48,925 nucleotides of DNA from Chara braunii (GCA_003427395.1 BFEA01000350.1:1719-50643); one strand, 5' to 3'; shown: positions 20,538 through 31,265, counted from the stretch's first letter. The notes: generated by a model not told the origin, from the sequence alone. A program made the numbers and translations.

Positions 20538-21206
20538 TCACTTTGCTGCCTGTCGTCTGGACTTCTTGCCATGTCTCCGTACTCTCTGAGGTTGTGGCTT
20601 CTGAATGTAAAGCCACCTGAAGCCCACTAGTTCTAAGCACTTCCAGCCAAGTGTCATGATACGGAAGTCAAGCATGGCACAAAATGCCCCTCCTGCGTTG
20701 TGGGAAGATAGTGTGGGGAGATAGGGCCGAGAGGAAATGCCCCTCCTGAGTTGTGGGAACTCGAAGGGTTCTGTCACCGCCTCGTAGTCAATCTCTGCTG
20801 GCGACACGTATCTCTTGGCCAAGTCCACCAGTCCACCCCAGTAAGAGCCGTCTGTAAGGTAGTATGGGACCGGCGGTTTAGGATAGTCAGTGAAAAGTTT
20901 AGGGTCAAAGCTATAGAGAAGTTTTGTGCTCCCCTGAAGCCTCTTAACTTTCAATTGCACAAACCCGGCTGCTGCGGCCCACACTGCATCAAAATGAGGA
21001 TGTGTCTCATTCCCTTTTTTCAGAAAGATCCGCAGATTGCTGACTGTACCCTCAGCGAACTCAATATGGACGATGAAGATAGACAGATCTTCGCGCTTGA
21101 ACCCATCAATACTGACATACTTGTTGGGAAAGCTCTCTTTGACAGAGATCAGATTGAGGTTGTCAAAGACCGGCCGGTCCACTGTAATGGGGTTGATATC
21201 TCTCAT
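20538..21206 (-). CDS. LTR-encoded accessory protein, 222 aa, unknown function
   Basis: Start ATG at 21206 (MRDINPITVDRP), stop at 20538. Landmarks are ITVDRPVFDNLNLISVKESFP, a beta-rich segment with FIVHIEFAEGTVSNLR, LKKGNETHPHFDAVWAAAAGF, FTDYPKPPVPYYLTDGSYW, a long middle part, and a basic tail (RVRRHGKKSRRQ). I recognise no database family. It is homologous to the accessory ORFs between PBS and gag (copies 2-4), so the LTR and the internal leader carry members of one family. The left-LTR copy is broken by a 1-bp shift and a nonsense codon. No signal peptide or membrane span is visible. Being open for 222 codons while its sister is broken suggests later decay of the sister, not proven selection. 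Confidence 0.6.
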   Translation of the reverse strand: MRDINPITVDRPVFDNLNLISVKESFPNKYVSIDGFKREDLSIFIVHIEFAEGTVSNLRIFLKKGNETHPHFDAVWAAAAGFVQLKVKRLQGSTKLLYSFDPKLFTDYPKPPVPYYLTDGSYWGGLVDLAKRYVSPAEIDYEAVTEPFEFPQLRRGISSRPYLPTLSSHNAGGAFCAMLDFRIMTLGWKCLELVGFRWLYIQKPQPQRVRRHGKKSRRQAAK

Positions 21207-21349
21207 GTATTTGGCAAATAATCACTTCCCAGATAGGAAAGGAAAAAGAGAATGTGCTCTATTCGCAGAAATCCACTGTCTGAGTGTCTCTTGAATAGTG
21301 TTTTGGATGCTGCCCTGAACACTGTTCTCCAAATGTTGTTTCTGAAAAT

Positions 21350-21545
21350 TATTTTTTGGTCGCTGTTTCCGGTTGTTGTTCTGATAACTATTCTGATTGT
21401 TGTTCTCATTGATGTTCTGATTGTTGTTCTGATTGTTGTTCTGAATGTTGTCCGAGAAACTGAATGCTGCTGATCAGAGGACCGATTGGCCGCTGATCAG
21501 AAAAATGATTGACTGCTGATCAGAAAACCGATTATTACTGATTAA
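21350..21545 (+). repeat. 12-bp GTTGTTCTGATT repeat inside LTR (right copy)
   Basis: Counterpart of 3590-3795, with slightly different unit numbers (GATGTTCTGATT variants), followed by the GACTGCTGATCAGAAA units. Confidence 0.8.
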
Positions 21546-24500
21546 ATGCCGATTTGAAAAGCTGAATGATGTTGTGACTGCTAGTAACAAGTCACCGTGC
21601 CATGTGTTGTCACAGATACCAGAGACTGATCTTTAGGACTGGATAAGAAGAGTAGGCATGCGATGATCCTCTCCGCTTATAAGTCTCGAGCGATTGAACT
21701 GAGGATAATTAATTTGACTTCGACTAAGGGTCTACTTGAGTGCTGTCTGGATGCTGACTGAATATCGCCTGAGTATTTGTTTGAGTTTTTGCCTAAGAGT
21801 TCGCTGATATTTTAAACACCCAATAGCAGAATCACTCATATTGCAAGATGGAACAACAAAAGCGTTGAGGATGCTTGCCGCTTAGATGCTGGTAGATCTT
21901 TTGGAAGGGTGATTCAGGCACTATTGGATTCGTGCGAGCTCTGTTCTGGCTCGTTCCACAGTTTCCAACGAGGAACTGATGTTGTGCAATTTGTTGTTAT
22001 GCCCGTAAAAGTAAATTACATACTCAATGTACACCTCACCGGTCACCATTTGAACTGCATGCTCACGCTGAACTGCTCTGTGTAATTTCATGTCTCGCCA
22101 AGCTTCTTCCTCCCATCCTTCTCTTTTGTCCTTGTTTAATCTGCTTTTCACCACTAGAACCTCCCCCTTTTTCATGACTCCTTCGCACTCAGAGATTCTA
22201 CTGTGGACCATCTAACACACAGACAACCCAAAGATTTACACAACCCTAGGTGGGAAGTTACTTCTCAGCTGGATCGTTCGGGTTAATACATTTTTCCAGT
22301 GACTGAAGAGACACTCCTGCATTGACTAAATTCCTCTTTCTTTCGTCTCACTGAAGAGATATCAGATCCGCTTACTGATAACTGGTGGAAGGGGAGATTT
22401 AGGTGATGGCATTTAGCGTTTGCTCACGTAACCAACAGTAACTGAAACACCTCCAGAACACTAAGATCGAGACTTAAGCCAGCTCGGGCGCTATGCGAAC
22501 CTTAGTTATGCCAGTTAGTGGAAATTGTGAAAATGGTTGTTCTTAATTGTGGATGGACACCGATGTAGTAGATGGATCTACCGATGATAAATCCCTGAAT
22601 ACCACTCATGAAGCCTGATGATGCCCTTGTATGCTTGACTATTGTTTTCATGGAGACTTCAGTTTTGCTAGCGTCAGGTCATGCCGGATGTTCTTAATGT
22701 ATTTTTCTCAGTTACCTCTTTTGTCCAGATAAGGAGCCCAACGCATCAGAATCAAGCCATTTTTGTATGGTGCACCAGCGTCTGCTCGACTGGACCCGAG
22801 AGGACAAAATTTAATCTGGTCAGTAATGACCAGAATCAGGTAAGCGATTTTGGTAAAATAAGTCATGTAGCACCCAGATTCATGTAGTACCTAAGCTCGT
22901 GTAGTACCCAGGCTCATGTACCTTTTCATTCAATTACCCAACATGTAAGTCCAACTGCGTACGATAACCCACTCTGGGCTTAGAAACACTCAGGCTCAAA
23001 GCTTTGGCTCAGCACCACAGCCTTTCGCAAGAAATAGAGTCTGAGTGCAATTCGTGTTTCCATACGTCAGATATCACCTTCATCAACGTTTGAGGCAGAA
23101 AGGGGTCAGTAGAGCGGCCTTACCAGTTGGCTGGGCATAATTCACAAGCTTGTTTGAATACTAGCACGTGATTGCATACTAGCACGTGACTGCATACTAG
23201 CACCTCCCCCTTCCCTTTTGTTGTGAGGTTCTTGTTGAGTTTTACTAAAGCTCACTTTTGGCAGAATACAGAGTAATCAGAATAAAACTGATTTCCACCA
23301 AAACTAAACTTCTAATCAGATAATCTTTAGCAACATAGTTTACCATTAACTGTCATTCGCGTTACCTAAGAGTCTGACCACTGTATCTAATCCCCATCAA
23401 GCAAATATTTAATTATCAGAAAAACTATCTTCCGTATCACGGACCGTTTCTTGCTTATCGACCACGACAATGGAAAGGTAGTCGGAGTCAGAAGGTAGCA
23501 CTCGAGCTGGGCTGTGAACACTAGACCAGCTTGTGCGGCCTTCTTGCTTCGCGTTTGCTATGTCACCGACTAACCTCTCCGAGGAGCTCAAGACGACCAA
23601 CACTCATTCTGTATTTTTTCCTTTTCCTTTGCTTGTAGGCTCTCACCCCTTGGCATCTCTACGTCTGCAAGTCAGAGCGACTGTGCGCAGATGGGGAATC
23701 TCGCACGCCTGTCTGTTCTTACATCCCGCTAGTTAGTACAATCACACGTCCACTTACGTGCACGCCCCTTCTTTCGTGATTGTCTCAGCTCGTACCATTA
23801 TTTGTTCTTAGTTTAATTCAAATAAAAAAAATAAACACCGAACTTTTCAGGTAATAGCCCTTTTCATTCTCAGTCTATTTCGAGTTACCAAGGACGCAGG
23901 GTAAAACGAGATAGCCGAAAAGGGAGGAAACTGGGAATCTCCTCACTTCATAATTTCCCCCAACCTGCCCAATTGCAATTACACATATGAACGATAAACA
24001 AACTTAGTTTGATCATACGATACAACTAGCAGTATTTCCCCAGGGTAATCTGAATATATCGGTCTTACCCGATTATGGAAGCAAGATCGCTGAACACAAA
24101 GATGAAGTTTCCATATGGGACCAAGCTTTAACACGAAACTTGAGTTTTGCCAAGTAGTACTATTAAGTTCTGAATCATACAGGCTCGGATACTCAAAGAT
24201 ATCATAGGCATCAGATCATTCCTTTCGATTGAACTTAGATCAACCGTGTTAACTCATGCTTTCGTTTCTCTTCTCAATGTCAGAGGACTAACCTATTGAC
24301 ACCTCAACTGAGTCTTTACAGAGGCCCGTTGGCTCACTTGACAATTGTCCAGAAACAAACGAAAAGTGAACGAGAAGGACCACCCATCAACACCAATTAG
24401 AAAACTTGTTCCTATTCCCACGAAAGACTCACTACATGTCTCTCAGTCTAACTCCAAATACTAGACCAGTTAGCCACGATCATTTTCCTCTTCCTCCCGT

Positions 24501-25410
24501 CCCCTAGACTATACTTTCGCCCATCAGATGAAATCAGATAGTCGTAACAGCGACTCGTGACTTCACGACTAAATCTCGCTTTTGCTGCTATGCACAAACA
24601 CACTAAACCAAGAGCACCGGAATACTTCCAGTAACCGTTGCTAGCAGACCCAACCCGCTGTATTAATCAAGCAAACGCTGTTCAAACTCCGTTCGGGTCG
24701 CTTTCAGGTTTGGCGCATCCGAAGCTATTGACGTCAACTGCTGATCTGCATGTATGATCCCTCTCACGAGTGTCGTCATCACCCTCTCACTCGGGCCCGT
24801 TAGTCTCATCAAGAAAGTTTGAAGCTTCCCCTTCTCTTCTCTAAACGCCACCTGCTTCAGCACTTTTCGACCTCAGGTATAACGCTGTCCCTGGCTTCTG
24901 GCTTGTTGAAGGAAATCGGACGTCCGCATTACTGCACACATGTCACACTCACATGATCCTGGTCGCCTCTGCAGCGAGGATCAGACCCTCTGGCCCTGAC
25001 TTAAAACAGGGAAGTCGCGTTCTGTCGTCTTGTCAACTATCAATGCTAATGACGTTAGCTCTGATGAGCGAGCTCATGTCTTGTCTGGCTCTTTTCTCTC
25101 TCTCTCACTCCTTTTCCCCTAATCCCTCTTCACGGCGCGCCAAAACAGCCCCTAGTATAAAGTGTGTGTCGCGTTGTCGCACGTACCTTCTCTCTGAGTC
25201 CTACGCACAGCAACTCTAGCGTTTCCGCTTACTTGGTGAACTAACTATTGGCGTTCACCTGCCCCGTTCCGTGACCTTTCCTGTTTTACTTCCCCCACTG
25301 GGCAGTCCATGTACCGCTCGCGCCACGTATAGACCGTGCAAGGTGTAACCGCCTCACGCTTCTTTGTCTCCCCTTTCGTTTACCTCTTCTCTCTCCCCGG
25401 GTTGCCACGT

Positions 25411-27360
25411 TGTCGTGGGCACGGTCCCCACTGGGGGAACCTTCCCGGCCGCGTCACACAGGATTGGCAGTATTCGCAAGTCGCTTCACGAAAAGGGAAG
25501 CGGCGGAGCCGCTCTGGCCGAGTGCGCCAGCTATACCTCCATCGAGTCTCTACGACAGGACAGTGTCTCGCGAGGTACAACTTACCTCCACCTGTGGGAG
25601 CTGTCACCATCCCTTGGGTGGGCGTATCCCCGTCGAGCTACTGAACCACATGCGAAAGCTTTTATTTGCAATCACGGAGGTGGCCCAACCGAGGGCGTTT
25701 CTCGTATGCTGTAGCGTAGGGGGTACGTGCGGTCCACGCCTAGCTCGGACCCGTACGCGAACCATTTCGCTGGGGCGCTAATCTCCCACGTGCGATTCAA
25801 CGTCGGTCGACTAGGACATCATAAATCAACCACGCGACACAGGATCAAACAAAGTAACTCATACAAGCAAATTAGCCTAGTCCCTTTTTCATACGTCCTA
25901 ACCTATAACTCAGAACTGCCAATGTGTCTGAGCGAGGTCTGCGCAGAGTTACATAAAAAGAATGCCACTGCCATAGGAACCATAATGTTCAGTCATGTGT
26001 TCTCACTTAGTCTGCTATCATGGCGACGCTTCATGCGTTACCCACATCCGTGCAACGTCCCATGGGTTTCGGGGTTGCGTATGACACTCAAGTATCGAAA
26101 GCGAAATATCGTGAAGAGTTTCTCTTTCACGGTATTGCACGACTGAAGGATAAGTCGTTCGGCCTTTGCGGCACCCCTGTTTTTTTTAGGCAGTGGGTGG
26201 CGATAAGCAAGGGGCGCAGGTCCGCCTCAAAGGGGAAACCTTTTTGTGTGCTGGACCAGAGTCTGGGATGTCCTGGACAAGGACCTCAAATTCCAGGCTC
26301 AGGACCAACGTCCATTTAATAATCTTAAAAGCAAGACCCCTTTTGAGACGGGGTACGCTCGTCCTTCCCCTGCGGAAGAAAAATACAAGTACTCACGGGT
26401 TGGCGAGCAATTCGCCGTACCCAAGCTAAGTCTCGGTCCGATCTAAGGTTGAGCGCTAAACCTTGCGCTCAGCTACTCCTGCCTGTTTGCTAGATGCACA
26501 CGGCAGGAGTAAAATAAGAGAAAAAAATGGTGAGTCTCGGGGGAAATCAGGGAGAGTCATTCTCACAGCCATAGTTGAACCTTGTCACTGACACCCTTCA
26601 TTCATTCACCCATATCACCCTTAGTTCAGGAGCAAGTCGTTGCTCCCATATGTATCTGCACACACATTAAGTCCAATAAAAATCCACACGCAGATGCCAC
26701 AAAACGTGGTCAACCCCTTTCTCCCAGATTCATATCTCACACGCCCCTTTCGACCCCATTCAACAGAGACATATCCGCTCGTCCTGATTCGCACAGCTTT
26801 TGGATGGCCATTCAAGAGAGGTACCAAGGCTTGATTTTCTTTCACACGGGAATGCCTTTCGCCTACAGGGTCACATACATTTGGGCGTGGGTATCATGGT
26901 GGGTAGGAGTTGAGTCGTAAACCGACCTGCTATCAATCAGATAGCAGAAGCTGATAAAGCTCAAGACTTCGAAGAACACTCGCAGGTAGCAATGACCTGC
27001 GTCACAAAATCAAGACAGGCATCGCCTGTCGAGTTAACGAAGTTCAACGCTGTATCGTATTCTAAGCTACTAAGTAGTAGTGTCCGGTAATGATATGAAA
27101 AACCTGAAAATTTCGGCAGCACTTCCTTTAGGGAAGTGTGCTTGAAGAATATAATAAATCTCAAAAGAAAAACTCGTGACCCTCATAATATATTAAAATA
27201 AACTAACTCTTTGGTTTCAGTCGAAATTTTGTCAGCGTTTCCTTTAGAAAGGAAGACTCCCAAAATTCCTACTGACTCCAAAGACTAAACTATATCCTAT
27301 CTTGGCTGACATCTCTGAAACTTGACAAACTTCGAGTATTTAGCAGAAATTTTGGCAGCA
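25411..27360 (-). repeat. LTR of the element B family (left end sure, right end tentative)
   Basis: It starts with TGTCGTGGGCACGGTCCCC exactly where element A homology ends. 25411-25764 matches 48202-48556 closely (about 20 differences by eye). The latter abuts a PBS, so 25411 is a U5-type LTR end. The right end is proposed at GGCAGCA (27354-27360), followed by TCTCCCCT, which on the minus strand is a polypurine tract AGGGGAGA. That gives a TG...CA unit of 1,950 bp. After 25764 the two copies do not align, so this may be a related element's LTR and not the partner of 48202. No gene is supported inside. Confidence 0.5.
26402..27138. repeat. Run of perfect hairpins
   Basis: Perfect stems: GGCGA/TCGCC 26402-26416; TGAGCGC/GCGCTCA 26450-26471; ACTCCTGCC/GGCAGGAGT 26475-26510 (9 bp); CTGCTATC/GATAGCAG 26927-26947; CGCAGGT/ACCTGCG 26981-27001; GACAGGC/GCCTGTC 27014-27030 with a 3-base loop; CACTTCC/GGAAGTG 27120-27138. 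All stems are different, so this is not one repeat but a series of independent foldbacks. Confidence 0.75.
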
Positions 27361-27375
27361 TCTCCCCTAAGGAAA
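27108..27375 (-). repeat. Three copies of a polypurine-tract-like unit, about 120 bp apart
   Basis: AATTT(C/T)GGCAGCA(C/T)(T/C)TCC followed by TTTAGG or CCTAAGG occurs at about 27108, 27224 (GTCAGCG variant) and 27347. On the minus strand each reads a purine run, then TGCTGCC(A/G)AAATTT. One of them may be the real PPT/U3 start of the adjacent LTR, with the others as tandem duplications. Confidence 0.5.
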
Positions 27376-27784
27376 GTAAGCTCCCAGAACTTCTACTAAC
27401 TCAGAGGCTAGCCCATGCCCTACCAAAACAATGATGCACGAAAAGACAAATGCAAAAACAAAAGTGAGCATCTACCTACCTATCGCTCAAGCAATAAGCG
27501 AGCATTAACAGACTGACCTACTATACAGAAAACAGACAGAGCCTGAACAAACGACAAGTCATTGCCAGCAAGCATGTCATGTTCACAACGCATTTAGCCA
27601 AAACAAGGGTTCGTTAATCCAAAGTTTTCATCTCTCGTTTGTCCTGATCACAAAAACATGAGTCCTGCATCTTATTCAGTTAATTTTTACTTTCCAGGTT
27701 GTTCTAAGTCAACCCCATGCAATCACCAACATATTAGCCCGGACTATTCTCATAAGGAGAAAAGTCAAGCCTTTTTCAACAAGC
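27376..27784. other. No supported gene
   Basis: I see no repeat, structure or domain here. A plus-strand ORF begins at 27658 but is mostly the 66-bp satellite that follows. Confidence 0.5.
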
Positions 27785-29165
27785 AAAAATCGACTGACAG
27801 AGCAAGGCGAGCGGATCAATCTGAAGGACCTCGTCTCCAGCCCCAGTTCAATGTCTTAGGCAAAAGAGCAAGGCGACCGGATGAGTCTGAAAAACCTCAT
27901 TTCCAGCCCCAGTTCAATGTCTTAGGCAATACGAGCAAGGCGACCGGATCAGTCTGAAAGATCTCGTGTCCAGCCCCAGTTCAATGTCTTAGGCAAAACA
28001 GCAAGGCGATCGGATCAGTATGGAGGACCTTACTTCCAGCCCCAGTTCAATGTCTTAGGCAAAACAGCAAGGCGACCGGATGAGTCTGGAGGACCTCATT
28101 TCCAGCACCAGTTCAATGTCTTAGGCAAAACAGCAAGGCGACCGGATGAGTCTCGAGGACCTCATTTCCAGCCCCAGTTCAATGTCTTAGGCAAAACATC
28201 AAGACAACCGGATCATTCTGGAGAACCTCATTTCCAGCCCCAGTTCAAAGTCTTAGGCAAAACAGCAAGGCGACCGGATCAGTCTGGAGGACTTCATTTC
28301 CAGCCCCAGTTCGATGTCGTAGGCAAAAGAGCAAGGCGACCGGATCAGTCTGGAGGACCTCATTTCCAGCCCCAGTTCAATGTCTTATGGAAAACAGCAA
28401 GGCGACCGGATCAGTCTGGAGGACCTCATTTCCAGCCCCAGTTCAATGTCNNNNNNNNNNNNNNNNNNNNNNNNNNNNNNNNNNNNNNNNNNNNNNNNNN
28501 NNNNNNNNNNNNNNNNNNNNNNNNNNNNNNNNNNNNNNNNNNNNNNNNNNNNNNNNNNNNNNNNNNNNNNNNNNNNNNNNNNNNNNNNNNNNNNNNNNNN
28601 NNNNNNNNNNNNNNNNNNNNNNNNNNNNNNNNNNNNNNNNNNNNNNNNNNNNNNNNNNNNNNNNNNNNNNNNNNNNNNNNNNNNNNNNNNNNNNNNNNNN
28701 NNNNNNNNNNNNNNNNNNNNNNNNNNNNNNNNNNNNNNNNNNNNNNNNNNNNNNNNNNNNNNNNNNNNNNNNNNNNNNNNNNNNNNNNNNNNNNNNNNNN
28801 NNNNNNNNNNNNNNNNNNNNNNNNNNNNNNNNNNNNNNNNNNNNNNNNNNNNNNNNNNNNNNNNNNNNNNNNNNNNNNNNNNNNNNNNNNNNNNNNNNNN
28901 NNNNNNNNNNNNNNNNNNNNNNNNNNNNNNNNNNNNNNNNNNNNNNNNNNNNNNNNNNNNNNNNNNNNNNNNNNNNNNNNNNNNNNNNNNNNNNNNNNNN
29001 NNNNNNNNNNNNNGACCTCATTTCCAGCCCCAGTTCAATGTCTTAGGCAAAACAGCAAGGCGACCTGATTAGTCTTGAGGACCTCATTTCTAGTCCCAGT
29101 TCAATGTCCTAGGCAGAACAGCAAGGCGACAGGATCAGTGTGGAGGACCTCATTTCCAGCCCCAG
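27785..29165 (+). repeat. 66-bp tandem satellite, interrupted by assembly gap
   Basis: TTCAATGTCTTAGGCAAA recurs with starts at 27847, 27913, 27980, 28046, 28112 and 28178, so the period is 66 bp (one 67). About ten units precede the gap and two to three follow. Since 66 is 22 codons, one plus-strand frame is open through most of it and would encode a 22-residue repeat (ARRPDQSGG, PHFQPQFNVLGK). Openness in one unit implies openness in all, so this is not independent evidence of a protein. Frame breaks occur near 27930 and after the gap. Confidence 0.95.
28451..29013. other. Assembly gap (563 N)
   Basis: A run of N inside the 66-bp satellite. True repeat number is unknown. The long ORFs listed across it are artefacts. 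Confidence 1.
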
Positions 29166-31034
29166 TCAAATCATCGCATACAAACATCGTGATTTTTTCC
29201 ATAGGCAGATGACTTATAGGCATAGTAAATTCCCTTTTTTATTCAGTTAAAGTCATGAAAAAGAAAACAAACATATACACAAATCAAAGTCAAAACAGAC
29301 AAAACACCAGGTTTGTATAGATAGGGATTTATTGGGATTCTAATGGCATAGTGTCGGCGTACCTCTGAGTTTCCTGCCTCCAGAGTTCCGCCTGGGCTCC
29401 GGCAGAGCTCCCACAATCGGTGGGTCAACCTCCCACAAAGGCCTTGATGCGGTCCTACGGGTTGCAATCCCGCCTGCCGCCTTCCTCTCCAAACTCAAAC
29501 TAGACTGAGAGGAAGAAGGATAGGAAGAGAAAAGTCAGACGCTCGAGATACGAGAAGGGGCCAACTCAACTCACACGAGAGGGCCTTGGTGCCTTCAGAT
29601 CCTGAGGGCCCCGCAAGGGCGGCCAATAGTGCTGTAAAGACGGTCGAACCACGACCAAAACGCAGAATAACAGCTTCTTGACAATCCTCCAAGTTGTCGT
29701 AGTATTCCCGTTCCAGAGCCTGATCCACCCTCTGAAGCCTCAGTGCCTTGGCCCTGACAAAACAGGCGCTATGCATCCTAGAAAGGCTGCGTTTGAATAG
29801 AGCACCCCCCTGTGTTCTATTCGAACGTGGGCATAATTGCAGACATACCCACCAGCAGTGCGCAACAGCAAGGTTCAACAGGGTCAACCAGGACACAGCG
29901 GTCAGCACCACTTCTCTCCACAACAGCAGGTTCAAAAATTTGTGACACCAGCAGCAAGATAGGACCGCAACGATAGTAAAGAGCACATTATCTCCGGTAG
30001 GGAATCAAAGCAGCAGGGATTTGCTGAGAAGGTCAGCAGCAATCGGGGTACAGGAATAGCAGCGGCTGAGCAGCCCGCCGCTGTTGAAGAACCAGCAGCA
30101 GCCCACTCTTCACGACGGCCACAGCAGTTCTGAGCCTGATCAATAGTAATAGCCAGTTCAATGTCGCAGCAACACCTTACCGCGTAGCAGCACCGGCCTC
30201 GTACTCCTCAACAATTGTCTGTACTCCGCAACAACTGTCTGTACTCCGCAACAACTGTTTGGATTTCAACACCAGGTACCGGTGACCTCCGTGGGCGTAG
30301 CACTTAGCAGCAAATACAGAGTACCAACAAAATGCATAACACGGACTATGGCACCAGAACGGGAACAGCAACTTGACGAACGAATATAACCAGCATCACA
30401 GGTCCTAACAGCTACAGCACGAACAATCCAAGTCAATCAGTAGAAAAGAGTGGCAGCAGTTGCTGGAAACGCAGCAAAAGCAGAATTGAAATGCACAACA
30501 ACAGTGTATTGAGACAACTTAGCGCATCAGAGAGGTCTGCACAACCCAGCAGCAACCCGTAGCACTGTCAGCAATGATAACTGTTGCAGCCTGCCTAGAT
30601 TCGCAGTAGTCCCTCACTACGGCAATGCGCAGTAACACCTGAATGCATCGTCGAGGCAGCACTGTAGTGTACTGTAGCATGTATATAGTAACACAACATC
30701 AATAGTCCACGGTTTTTAGCTTCCGTAACAGCTAAATGCAGCAATGCACAACAGTGTCGCGCGGCAACAAGGCTCTTTGACGGAGCCCAGTGGACTCAAG
30801 CAATTGCATAATAATGTATGGCGCTTATTGCGTGCGCACGCAGATTTCGATCCCATGTATGCAGTCGCAAAAAGGAATGCCTAACCCCTTTGGATCCGCA
30901 TGCGCTTGCTGCTGCCAGCTGCACTAACAGAACTGGACGCAGGTGGAACTCAAGAGACAGAGGATAGAAGCCCACTACCAGACATAGCCGAAGAACAACG
31001 TAGTATGTTCTGTCACGACGTGCAGCAGGTAAGT
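29166..31034. other. CAG/GCA-rich region; no convincing gene
   Basis: 29900-30760 is strikingly rich in CAGCA and CAACA phrases without a strict period. A minus-strand ORF 29495-29986 (163 codons) has a charged segment (ALRLQRVDQALEREYYDNLED) between hydrophobic and low-complexity parts and no known domain; I leave it uncalled. A CTGT(A)CTCCGCAACAA phrase repeats near 30215 and 30236. Confidence 0.5.
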
Positions 31035-31265
31035 CCTCCTTCCAGTGGCTGGCCTCAAGCTACTTTTCCCGGTCGGATGTGCAGTGCACCATCAAGTAGA
31101 TCTCCAATCTTGTCGCTGGCCCTTACGTTACTTCCACGGATCGGATGAGCAAGGCACGGTCCAACAGGTATGCCTCCAATCCCGCTACCGGTCTCACGTT
31201 ACTTCCTTCGATAGGATGAGCAATGCACGTCCGACAGGCAAGTCTTCAACCCGTGGCCGGCCTCA
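31035..31265 (+). repeat. Tandem repeat of about 75 bp, three degenerate copies
   Basis: Units share GTGGCTGGCCTCA, CGTTACTTCC, GATCGGATGAGCAATGCAC and CCGACAGG(C/T)AAGTC. Copies start near 31040, 31115 and 31188. The short ORFs across them are repeat-encoded. Confidence 0.75.

Larger units (their letters stand above)
2293..25410 (-). mobile_element. Element A: giant Ty3/gypsy LTR retrotransposon, decayed
   Basis: Two long direct copies (2293-7554 and 20059-25410) flank an internal region whose minus strand encodes gag, retropepsin, RT, RNase H and integrase in Ty3/gypsy order. A tRNA-Asp-type PBS lies just inside the right copy. Both copies start with TGTCGCAC. The visible element is about 23.1 kb. 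Very long LTRs and extra coding sequence ahead of gag recall the Ogre/Tat group of plants, an architectural comparison only. Several single stops and frameshifts break gag-pol. The right end at 25410 is a breakpoint with another LTR, so the true LTR end may lie outside this window, and the left LTR may run past 7554. The candidate left target-site duplicate is AGCGG (2288-2292), unpaired here. Confidence 0.85.
20059..25410 (-). repeat. Element A right (5') LTR copy, truncated at 25410
   Basis: A direct copy of 2293-7554. It has about 80 extra bases at 24328-24408 and a short duplication of CACGTGA(C/T)TGCATACTAG near 23165-23200. It holds the intact 222-codon ORF at 20538-21206 near its PBS-proximal end, so that ORF would sit in the U5/leader part of the element transcript. 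Homology with the left copy ends exactly where TGTCGTGG of another LTR begins (25411). No other gene is supported within it. Confidence 0.85.

Noticed and set aside
2293-25410. Segmental duplication instead of LTRs
   Set aside because: The copies flank a gag-pol in the right orientation, begin with TG, and the right copy abuts a tRNA-type PBS at the expected distance.
28380-29072. ORFs of 192-230 codons across the N run
   Set aside because: Most residues are X from the assembly gap.
27785-29165. CRISPR-like array
   Set aside because: The repeats are contiguous 66-bp units without unique spacers, in eukaryotic DNA.
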